A stretch of DNA of 20,031 nt from an uncultured Bacillota bacterium. GTDB lineage: Bacteria; Bacillota; Clostridia; Peptostreptococcales; Anaerovoracaceae. The stretch is from the NCBI GenBank assembly GCA_946631075.1, contig CAMOZS010000008.1, positions 1 through 20,031 on the forward strand, in the 5' to 3' direction. This document shows, in pieces, positions 1-6,725 of the stretch; positions within the stretch are counted from its first letter, which is position 1, and each line of letters starts with the position of its first letter. The notes under the pieces were generated by a model, which was not told the DNA's origin, searched no databases, and was given only the letters and a program-made list of their open reading frames with translations. Made by a program: the position numbers and the translations under genes.

Positions 1-912
1 AACAAAGAGAAGGCTTCCATCGGCTGCCGGCTGGACAGCAGCGTCTGGGGACAGGGCATCGGAAGCCAGGTGGTCGGCCTTCTGAAAGACTACCTGATCC
101 GGCAGATCGGCCTGCGGACCATCACGGCCCATGTGATGAGGGACAACGGGGCCTCGGCCGGGGCAGCCCGGAAGAACGGCTTCGTCCTCAAGTATTCGGA
201 TATCTATGAGGACTGGGGCTTCGACGATATGGCCTATATGGACAAATACGTTTTCAAGAGGGAATGGATGGATCATCCGGAGACGGCCGGACTTTTGCCG
301 GTGCAGGTGGAGCAGTTCGTCATGGCCTATGAGGCTGACCAGGACCGGATCCGGGCCATGCTCCCGGAAGGATTCCAGTCCCTTCGGCCGGTCCTTCGGA
401 TCAATACGGAGATCCGGGACGAGGAGGTCGTCTACGCGGAGCTCAACACCCCGGTGGAGGCAGACGGCCGGCGGGGCTGGCTCAACATCGGAAACTGGAA
501 GTCCAGCAGGGGAGATGATATCCGCTTCCACAGAGAAGGGAAGACGGTGACCATCACCGCTCCTTTCCTGGAACTGGTCTACACAGGTGTCGGGATCCGG
601 GGCGGCTGCCCGGCGGAGAAGGACAACCAGGGCTGCTACTACCTGGGAAAGGATACCGAGTTCCGGCCGGCAGAGAAGATCGACCAGGACAAGGAATTCT
701 GCGACTGCAGTTTTGCCTGGCGCTTTCACGATGGCGACGGGTCAGGGGTAAGTCAGGGCAAGACCCTGCCCGCGGCCTTCCAGCCTTTGCGAAAGGAATA
801 CCCGAAGGAAGAGCTGACCGCCGAGAACGCGGCCAGGATCCCCTGCCGGCAGGTGCTCGGATCCTACATCGTCCGCTTCGAGCGGTACGGAAAAACAGGG
901 CAAACGCTGTGA
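1..912 (+). CDS. GNAT acetyltransferase fused to acetoacetate-decarboxylase-like domain (5' partial)
   Basis: The reading frame is open from base 1, so the true start lies upstream. The first ~88 residues are the second half of a GNAT (RimJ/RimL-type) acetyltransferase: GQGIGSQVV is the acetyl-CoA-binding motif A, followed by the usual N-G-A-S-A...KNGF region near the end of the fold. From about base 290 a second domain begins (VEQFVMAYEADQDRIRAMLP, then LRPVLRINTEIRD, AELNTPVE and GWLNIGNW). This resembles acetoacetate-decarboxylase-like proteins, by recollection of family patterns. I could not identify a catalytic lysine with confidence, so the second domain may bind a small ligand rather than decarboxylate. 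Substrates are unknown. The gene stops 85 bases before the STAS gene, and an imperfect 18-bp palindrome (911-928) overlaps its stop codon. The fusion is inferred from one continuous frame. Confidence 0.75.
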   Translation, partial: NKEKASIGCRLDSSVWGQGIGSQVVGLLKDYLIRQIGLRTITAHVMRDNGASAGAARKNGFVLKYSDIYEDWGFDDMAYMDKYVFKREWMDHPETAGLLPVQVEQFVMAYEADQDRIRAMLPEGFQSLRPVLRINTEIRDEEVVYAELNTPVEADGRRGWLNIGNWKSSRGDDIRFHREGKTVTITAPFLELVYTGVGIRGGCPAEKDNQGCYYLGKDTEFRPAEKIDQDKEFCDCSFAWRFHDGDGSGVSQGKTLPAAFQPLRKEYPKEELTAENAARIPCRQVLGSYIVRFERYGKTGQTL

Positions 913-997
913 AGACATGCAAGACTTCGCAGGAAGTATGTGGTAGAATAACTATGTGTATTATTGTATAAAACTCAAGGGAGGATAAGGAGCAGAA

Positions 998-1294
998 ATG
1001 ACGATCGATAAGATTCAGGATGGAGCCAAACTGAAGGTAAAGGTATCCGGCAGACTTGATACGACAACAGCACCGGAGCTGGAGGATGATCTGAAGAAGT
1101 CCCTTGACGGCGTCGAGGAACTGGTCATGGACTTTTCGGAGCTGGAATACATTTCTTCCGCAGGGCTCAGAGTCCTGCTGTCATCTCAGAAGATCATGAA
1201 CAAGCAGGGTACCATGGAAGTCATCGGGGTCAACAGCACGATCATGGAGATCTTTGAGGTCACCGGTTTCATCGATATCCTGACGATCCGGTAG
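998..1294 (+). CDS. STAS-domain anti-sigma factor antagonist (SpoIIAA/RsbV type)
   Basis: This 98-residue protein is a single STAS domain, the usual size for SpoIIAA/RsbV. Residues 43-60 carry the family core (VMDFSELEYISSAGLRVLL). The Ser53-Ser54 pair sits at the position that is phosphorylated by the cognate anti-sigma kinase in this family. The unphosphorylated form normally binds the anti-sigma ATPase and frees a sigma factor or other target. The start is supported by AAGGAG ending about 7 bases upstream. The next gene carries both another STAS domain and an RsbW-like ATPase, so the two products probably interact. No sigma factor lies directly beside it, so the target is unknown. I saw no convincing promoter in the 85-base gap, although AT-rich -10-like strings occur at 945-972. 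Confidence 0.92.
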   Translation: MTIDKIQDGAKLKVKVSGRLDTTTAPELEDDLKKSLDGVEELVMDFSELEYISSAGLRVLLSSQKIMNKQGTMEVIGVNSTIMEIFEVTGFIDILTIR

Positions 1295-1308
1295 TGGAGG
1301 GAAAAGGA

Positions 1309-2907
1309 ATGGACGAAGTCAGAAGCAGACAGCAGGACGGGCAGCTGACGATAGAGCTTTCCGGCCGGATCGACTCGGGAAACGCTTCGCGGATAGAAGA
1401 GGAAGTGTTCGCGGCAGTGGGGGACTACATGGGCTCCCGGCTGATGGTCGATGTGGAGAATCTGGAGTACATCTCCAGCGCCGGACTGCGGATCCTGCTG
1501 CGCCTGCTGAAAAAGCACAGGAAGCTGAGGATCATCAACGCCTCTTCGGATATCTACGAGATCCTGGAGATGACCGGATTCACCGAGATGATGGATGTGG
1601 AGAAGGCTTACCGGTCAGTGTCCATCGAGGGCTGCGAGGTCATCGGCGCCGGCGCCAACGGGACCGTCTACCGGATCAACGATGAGCTGGTCGTCAAGGT
1701 CTACAAGGATGCCGACGCTCTGGAGGATATCCGCCGGGAAAGAGAACTGGCCCGGCTGGCCCTGGTCCTGGGGATCCCGACGGCGATCTCATATGATGTA
1801 GTGCGCGTGGGAGACAGCTACGGGTCGGTATTTGAGCTGCTGAACGCCCGGTCCTTTTCCGGGATCCTGGCCCAGCAGCCGGAGAAGATGGACTGGTGCG
1901 TCAAGGAGTACGTGGACCTGCTGAAACTGATCCACAGCACCAGAGTCCCCAAGGGGAAGCTGCCCTCCATGAGGCAGATCGCCCTGGACTGGGCAAGGTT
2001 CGTGCGGGACTATCTTCCGGAGGAAGAAGGGGAAAAGCTGGTCAGCCTAGTCAAGGAGGTCCCCGAAGATCCCCACATGATCCACGGAGATTATCATACG
2101 AAAAATCTGGAGCTGACCGGCGATGAGGTCCTGCTGATCGACATGGATACCCTGGCGGTCGGCCACCCCGTGTTCGAGTTCGCCTCTATGTACAACGCCT
2201 TCGTCGGCTTCGGGGAATACGACAACAGCGTGACCCAGAAGTTCATGGGATTCGAGAGGGAGCGGGCCGGTGAATTCTGGCGCAGGTCCCTGAAGGCCTA
2301 TCTGGGAACGGAAGACGAGGACCGGGTCAAAGAAGTGGAGGACAAGGCCAGAGTCATCGGCTACACCCGTCTGATCCGGAGGTCCATCCGCCGGGGCGGA
2401 CTGGAGGATCCGGAGCGTCTTGCCGAGATCGAGCTGTGGAAGGAAAGGCTGATCCAGCTGCTCCATAGGGTAGACAGTCTGGTTTTTACCGGGAGCCGGA
2501 TCCGGCTTGAGGCGACCAAGGAAAACCTTCACCTGATGAACGATTTCCTGGAGAAGGAACTGGAGAAGGCCGGATGCTCCGTGAGAGAGAAGATGCAGAT
2601 CCAGGTGGCAGCCGAAGAGGTCTTCATCAATATCGCCAACTACGCCTACACCCCCAACACGGGAGAGGCAGTCATGATCGTCGATGTGGAGGATGATCCC
2701 AGGACCCTGGTCCTGACCTTCATCGACCAGGGAAGACCCTACGATCCCACGAAAAAAGAGGATCCGGACGTATCCCTGCCCGCGGACCAGCGGGAGATCG
2801 GCGGCCTGGGTATTTTCATGGTCAAGCAGTCCATGGATGATATGGCCTATGAGTACAGGGATGGTTCCAACATCCTGACCCTGAAGAAGAGACTGGTCAA
2901 TGAATAA
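1309..2907 (+). CDS. STAS / aminoglycoside-phosphotransferase-like kinase / RsbW-type ATPase fusion
   Basis: This 532-residue cytosolic protein has three domains in order. Residues 8-105 are a STAS domain with the phospho-site region YISSAGLRILL (Ser56/Ser57). Residues ~109-385 are a choline/aminoglycoside-kinase-like domain, with a glycine loop (GAGANGTVYR, 113-122), a lysine in VVKVY (Lys130), the Brenner motif HGDYHTKN (259-266) and IDMD (277-280). Residues ~395-532 are a GHKL/RsbW-type ATPase, with an N box (AAEEVFINIANYAY), a G1 box (DQGRPYDP, 473-480) and a G2 box (GGLGIFMVKQ). All key motifs appear intact. I chose the ATG at 1309 because GGAGG (1296-1300) lies 8 bases upstream; a GTG at 1294 is less well placed. 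The gene follows the STAS gene by 14 bases, and its end overlaps the next start by 8 bases, so the three are probably co-translated. The role as a self-contained anti-sigma switch with an added small-molecule or protein kinase is inference. Confidence 0.88.
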   Translation: MDEVRSRQQDGQLTIELSGRIDSGNASRIEEEVFAAVGDYMGSRLMVDVENLEYISSAGLRILLRLLKKHRKLRIINASSDIYEILEMTGFTEMMDVEKAYRSVSIEGCEVIGAGANGTVYRINDELVVKVYKDADALEDIRRERELARLALVLGIPTAISYDVVRVGDSYGSVFELLNARSFSGILAQQPEKMDWCVKEYVDLLKLIHSTRVPKGKLPSMRQIALDWARFVRDYLPEEEGEKLVSLVKEVPEDPHMIHGDYHTKNLELTGDEVLLIDMDTLAVGHPVFEFASMYNAFVGFGEYDNSVTQKFMGFERERAGEFWRRSLKAYLGTEDEDRVKEVEDKARVIGYTRLIRRSIRRGGLEDPERLAEIELWKERLIQLLHRVDSLVFTGSRIRLEATKENLHLMNDFLEKELEKAGCSVREKMQIQVAAEEVFINIANYAYTPNTGEAVMIVDVEDDPRTLVLTFIDQGRPYDPTKKEDPDVSLPADQREIGGLGIFMVKQSMDDMAYEYRDGSNILTLKKRLVNE

Positions 2908-4507
2908 GAAAATCCGATCCTTTTCAAAAGAATACCAACTTGATCCCGCCAGCATCGATGAGATCTCGGATCAGCTGGACAGCTCACTCGAAGACTTCGG
3001 CTCCGACTGGCGCAACCGGCTCCGTATCCGTCTGTCCATCGAAGAAGCCCTGCTTCGCATGCGGGATCATTTCGGTGAGAGCGCCAAAGTAAGGCTGGAG
3101 ATGGGGTCCAGGTTCAAACGGTCCTTCATCCAGATCCGCCACGAGGGGGACATCTATAATCCCCTGAGCAAGACCGAAGTGGATCTGCAGGACTGGTGCG
3201 GCGCCATGCTGACCTCCTTCGGGATGTACCCCCAGTACAGCTATTCCAGAGGGGAGAACACCCTCCGGCTGAACCTGCCCATCCGGGGCATGAACCAGGC
3301 CCTCAAGCTCCTGATCGCTCTCGCGGTCGGAGGGCTTCTGGGACTGATCTGCACGGTACTCATGCCTGACGGGGTCCAGGCCGTTCTGCTGAATAACATT
3401 CTCTTCCCCATTTATGAAATGTGGCTCCGGATCCTGTCCGTTATTTCCGGACCGGTCATCTTTTTCATGGTGATGACGACGGTGCTCAATACCGGATCCA
3501 TCGAGGAAGTGGGAGGCAGCAGCCTCCGGGTCAGCATCAGGTATATGGGGATCAGTTTCGCGGTCGCCGCGGCGGCGGTCCTGGTCGCTCTTGCGGTCAT
3601 CCGGATCCCGGTCATAATGGGCGAGACCTTCGGAGTCAAGACCAGTGAATATCTGGAGCGGATACTTCATATCATTCCCGAGGACGCCCTTTCGCCTCTG
3701 ATCGAGGCCAATACCCCCCAGATCCTTCTGATCGCCTTCATCCTCGGCAACTGCCTGGTCGTTCTGGGAGACCGGGGGCACGGGCTGAGATCGATCGTAA
3801 GACAGTGCAACATGGTCGGACTGCTCCTGGCGGAGTGGATCAGCAGATGCGTCCCCTATTTCGCGGCCATGCTGGTCTTCTATGTGATCATGCAGGGGCA
3901 TTCGGGAGATTTCGGCCAGGTAGCGACCATCCTGCTGCTGGCCATCGCTTTCTCCATCCTCTGCATCTACGTGATCGTGCAGTATGTTTCCATCAGGACG
4001 GGAGTTCCGCTGCCGGTGCTGGTACGCAAAGTCTGGCCTCCCTTCATCAAGGCCATCCGGACCGGAAGGCTGGATGACGGATTCGGCGAAACGGAGCACT
4101 GCTGCAGCAATAAGCTGGGCATCGAAAAGCATTATACGGAAGTCAGCCTGACCCACGGCCTGCTTCTTTACATGCCCTTCAGCATCATCGGCACCCTTCT
4201 GTTCACTATTTTCGCGGCCTGCCAGTATCAGGACAGCCTGTCCCTTGGATGGCTGATCATCGCGGGCACCCTGTCGGTAGTCATGGTGGTCGCCGCGCCT
4301 CCGGTGCCGGGTTCCAGCCTGCTGGCCTACATCATGATCTTCGACCTGCTGGGCATCCCCAACATCGCACTGATCGGGGCCATGAACTTCGACCTGCTCT
4401 ACGGGATCTTCGCCGCCGCGGCCAATCAGACAGCTCTTCAGATGGACCTGGTCCTGCAGGCGGACAGGATCGCTCTTCTGGACCGGGAAACGTTAAGGAG
4501 GCGGTAG
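2900..4507 (+). CDS. Degenerate ATPase-like domain fused to dicarboxylate/amino-acid symporter-fold membrane protein
   Basis: This protein has 535 residues. Residues 1-130 are soluble and resemble the first half of an RsbW-like ATPase (an N-box-like RLSIEEALLRMRDHF and a G1-like HEGDIYNP), but no glycine-rich G2 box is visible. Residues ~132-525 have the hydrophobic pattern and length of the dicarboxylate/amino acid:cation symporter (DAACS/GltP) family, including ISGPVIFFMVMTTVLNTGS and the late VPGSSLL...GIPNIALIG segment. By eye alignment the serine-rich HP1 loop is replaced (FGETEHCCSNKLG), the NMDGT motif reads MPFSI (425-429), and the last-helix D-x3-RT-x2-N motif has become YGIFAAAAN. 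Transport as in GltP is therefore doubtful. The 8-base overlap with the upstream STAS-kinase-ATPase gene suggests the membrane part senses a ligand or gradient and signals to the switch. That role is inference; the fold assignment is fairly secure. Confidence 0.82.
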   Translation: MNKKIRSFSKEYQLDPASIDEISDQLDSSLEDFGSDWRNRLRIRLSIEEALLRMRDHFGESAKVRLEMGSRFKRSFIQIRHEGDIYNPLSKTEVDLQDWCGAMLTSFGMYPQYSYSRGENTLRLNLPIRGMNQALKLLIALAVGGLLGLICTVLMPDGVQAVLLNNILFPIYEMWLRILSVISGPVIFFMVMTTVLNTGSIEEVGGSSLRVSIRYMGISFAVAAAAVLVALAVIRIPVIMGETFGVKTSEYLERILHIIPEDALSPLIEANTPQILLIAFILGNCLVVLGDRGHGLRSIVRQCNMVGLLLAEWISRCVPYFAAMLVFYVIMQGHSGDFGQVATILLLAIAFSILCIYVIVQYVSIRTGVPLPVLVRKVWPPFIKAIRTGRLDDGFGETEHCCSNKLGIEKHYTEVSLTHGLLLYMPFSIIGTLLFTIFAACQYQDSLSLGWLIIAGTLSVVMVVAAPPVPGSSLLAYIMIFDLLGIPNIALIGAMNFDLLYGIFAAAANQTALQMDLVLQADRIALLDRETLRRR

Positions 4508-4510
4508 GAT

Positions 4511-5233
4511 ATGCTTGATCAGTTCTCAAGAACAGAACTGCTGTATGGAAGAGAAGCCCTGGACAAGCTGGCATCCAGCCGGGTCGCCGTCTTCGGCATC
4601 GGCGGGGTAGGCGGCTATACGGTCGAGGCCCTGGTCCGTTCCGGGGTAGGAGCCCTGGACCTGATCGACAGCGACCGGGTCAGCCTGACCAATCTCAACC
4701 GGCAGATCATCGCCACAACGAAGACCATCGGCCGCTACAAGGTCGATGTGGCTGAGGAGAGGGCAAAGGAGATCGCCCCCGGCTGTCAGATCCGGACCTA
4801 TAAGACCTTCTATCTGCCCGAGACCCAGGATCAGTTCGACTTCCGTCAGTACGACTATGTGGTCGACGCCATCGATACGGTGGCAGGCAAACTGGCCATC
4901 ATCGAGAATGCCGACAGGGCAGGCGTGCCGGTCATATCTTCCATGGGGGCGGGCAATAAAGTGGACCCGTCAGCCTTTGAAGTGGCGGATATCTATAAGA
5001 CGTCGGTCTGCCCGCTGGCCAAGGTGATCCGGCGGGAGTGCCGGAAAAGAGGGATCGATTCCCTCAAGGTGGTCTATTCGAAGGAGAAGGCCATCACGCC
5101 CATGGAATCGGAGGAGAAGGATCCCAATCGGCGGTCCATTCCCGGCTCCACAGCCTTTGTGCCGTCGGTGTGCGGGCTCATCATCGCCGGGGAAGTGATC
5201 AACGACCTTACCGGCAAGCGGGCGGAATACTGA
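4511..5233 (+). CDS. tcdA: tRNA threonylcarbamoyladenosine dehydratase (TcdA/CsdL, E1-like)
   Basis: This 240-residue protein of the ThiF/MoeB/E1 superfamily should catalyse ATP-dependent cyclisation of t6A37 to ct6A37 in tRNAs reading ANN codons. The start MLDQFSRTELLYG is typical of the family. The nucleotide-binding GIGGVGGY lies at residues 29-36, and DLIDSDRVSLTNLNRQI carries the Asp and Asn-Arg residues used in adenylation. The middle segment VVDAIDTVAGKLAII and SSMGAGNKVDPS are also typical, as is the late CPLAKVIRRECRKRGI. The length matches the shorter Gram-positive members. AAGGAGG precedes the ATG, which follows the previous stop after only 3 bases, so it may be co-transcribed with the signalling operon although no functional link is evident. 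The assignment is firm at family level. Confidence 0.93.
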   Translation: MLDQFSRTELLYGREALDKLASSRVAVFGIGGVGGYTVEALVRSGVGALDLIDSDRVSLTNLNRQIIATTKTIGRYKVDVAEERAKEIAPGCQIRTYKTFYLPETQDQFDFRQYDYVVDAIDTVAGKLAIIENADRAGVPVISSMGAGNKVDPSAFEVADIYKTSVCPLAKVIRRECRKRGIDSLKVVYSKEKAITPMESEEKDPNRRSIPGSTAFVPSVCGLIIAGEVINDLTGKRAEY

Positions 5234-5251
5234 AGACAGGGGGAGAGGACG

Positions 5252-6391
5252 ATGGCAAAACTCAGTTTCGGCATGATCGGAGGAGGAGAAGGCTCTTTTA
5301 TCGGCGATATCCATCGCATGGGAGCCCAGCTGGACGGGCTGGGTCAGCTTGCCGCCGGCTGTTTTTCGAGAGATTACGGGAAATCTCTGGACTACGGCCG
5401 CCGGGCGGGACTGGACGAGGACCGGATCTACCGGACCTATGAGGAGATGGCCGAGGCCGAGGCCGGACGGCCGGACCCGATCGATTTCGTCATCGTGGCC
5501 GCCCCCAATCACATCCACTACGACTGCTGCAGGGCCTTCCTCGAGAAGGGGATCCACGTGGTCTGCGACAAGCCCCTGACCAATGAGCTGGAGCAGGCCA
5601 GAGACCTGAAGGCTCTGGCTGAGGAGAAGGACCTGCTCTTCGGGGTGACCTTCGTCTATTCGGCCATGCCGGCGGCCTGGTTCATGAAAGAAGAGATCGC
5701 GGCGGGGCGGATCGGTGAGATCATCCGGGTCAAAGGAGAGTATCTTTCGGACAACCTGCTGGCGCCCAATGAGGACCTGGACGGGGGCATGCTGTGGAGG
5801 ATCGATCCCGCAAAGGCTGGGAAGTCCACCTGCTGCGCCGACATCGGTGTCCACTGCCAGCAGCTGATCTCCTATGTGACCGGGCTTTCCATCCGGGAGC
5901 TGTCGGCCGATATGACGGTGGTCGGAGAGGGAAGACAGCTGGATACGGATTTTACGGCCAGCCTGCGCTTTGACAGCGGAGCCAAGGGCCACATGTGGTG
6001 CTCCAATGTCGCGGCGGGAAAGTACAACGATCTGAACATCGCCGTTTACGGGACAAAGGGGAGCGTGGCCTGGTCTCTTGAGGAACCGGATTTCGTCACC
6101 ATGAGCGGGAAGAACGGCCAGACGGTCCGCTGCCGGGTGGGAAAAAGCGGCGGCAGCCAGGCGGGCGCCCCCTTCAGGCTTCCGGCAGGACAGAGCGAGG
6201 GATGGGTCCTGGCCTTCGCCAATATCTACAGGGCTTTCATGACCGCTCTGATCAGCAAAAAGGCGGGCCAGCCTTTTGCGCGGAACTATCCGGGGATCGA
6301 CGAGGGGATCGATTCGGTCGCCTTCGTTGAGGCCTGCGTCAGCAGCTGGCAGAACGGGGGAAGGTGGACGGAAATATGCCGGAAAAGATAA
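5252..6391 (+). CDS. Gfo/Idh/MocA-family NAD(P)-dependent oxidoreductase
   Basis: This 379-residue protein has the length usual for sugar/polyol dehydrogenases of the Gfo/Idh/MocA family. The N-terminal Rossmann fold has the glycine-rich start MIGGGEGSFIG (8-18). FVIVAAPNHIHY is followed by the family EKP-type motif, here VVCDKPLT (103-110), whose lysine is normally catalytic. The C-terminal half (ADIGVHCQQL, then MWCSNVAAGK and GTKGSVAW) fits the sugar-binding domain, with the D-x3-H catalytic-type pair visible as DIGVH. The substrate cannot be read from sequence. A GGGGGAG-AGGA ribosome-binding region precedes the ATG. Its 3' end runs in frame toward the rubredoxin gene through a single TAA at 6389-6391, which is unusual (see the finding). 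Confidence 0.9.
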   Translation: MAKLSFGMIGGGEGSFIGDIHRMGAQLDGLGQLAAGCFSRDYGKSLDYGRRAGLDEDRIYRTYEEMAEAEAGRPDPIDFVIVAAPNHIHYDCCRAFLEKGIHVVCDKPLTNELEQARDLKALAEEKDLLFGVTFVYSAMPAAWFMKEEIAAGRIGEIIRVKGEYLSDNLLAPNEDLDGGMLWRIDPAKAGKSTCCADIGVHCQQLISYVTGLSIRELSADMTVVGEGRQLDTDFTASLRFDSGAKGHMWCSNVAAGKYNDLNIAVYGTKGSVAWSLEEPDFVTMSGKNGQTVRCRVGKSGGSQAGAPFRLPAGQSEGWVLAFANIYRAFMTALISKKAGQPFARNYPGIDEGIDSVAFVEACVSSWQNGGRWTEICRKR

Positions 6392-6502
6392 AAAAGAGGG
6401 GCTCCAGCTCAGGACCGGATCAGGGCTTTCATCAGCGAGCATTCGACGGTCTACTGCGGGACCCATACCCCCCAGGGCTACGAGAACCTGGAGGCCAAGA
6501 GG

Positions 6503-6706
6503 GTGATGGATCTGGACCATCCGGTGGAAACGATCTTTGCCGAGGTAGATTTTTCAGCGGTGGAGGCAAGCGGTAAGTATGTCTGCTCCATCTGCGGCTA
6601 CGTTTACGATCCGGCGGAGCACGAGGGAGTCGCCTTCGAAGATCTGCCGGAAGACTGGACCTGCCCCCGCTGCAGACAGTCCAAGGATAAATTCAACAGA
6701 GCTTAA
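6503..6706 (+). CDS. Short rubredoxin-like protein, possibly with a disrupted 5' end
   Basis: The product is about 67 residues if read from GTG 6503, or 66 from ATG 6506. The GGAGG at 6490-6494 lies 8 bases before the GTG. It carries two iron-binding knuckles, CSICGYVYDP (Cys28, Cys31) and CPRC (Cys54, Cys57), with FEDLPEDW between them, so it is a one-iron rubredoxin electron carrier. Only 22 residues separate the two knuckles, about seven fewer than in classical rubredoxin, so the loop is shortened. The preceding 37 codons in the same frame (from 6392) have coding-like G/C third positions but contain no standard start codon. They could have belonged to a longer protein starting at ATG 6376 in another frame. 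Redox partners are unknown; the upstream oxidoreductase is only a candidate by position. Confidence 0.75.
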   Translation: MMDLDHPVETIFAEVDFSAVEASGKYVCSICGYVYDPAEHEGVAFEDLPEDWTCPRCRQSKDKFNRA

Positions 6707-6725
6707 TCACTGACAGTGGAGGAGT

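Noticed and set aside
2047..2955. - strand frame opposite the kinase/ATPase fusion gene
   Set aside because: Low-information sequence opposite clear Brenner, N-box and G-box motifs.
4970..6520. Long open frame on the - strand opposite tcdA and the oxidoreductase
   Set aside because: It mirrors two well-supported + strand genes; high G/C at third positions makes long antisense frames common here.
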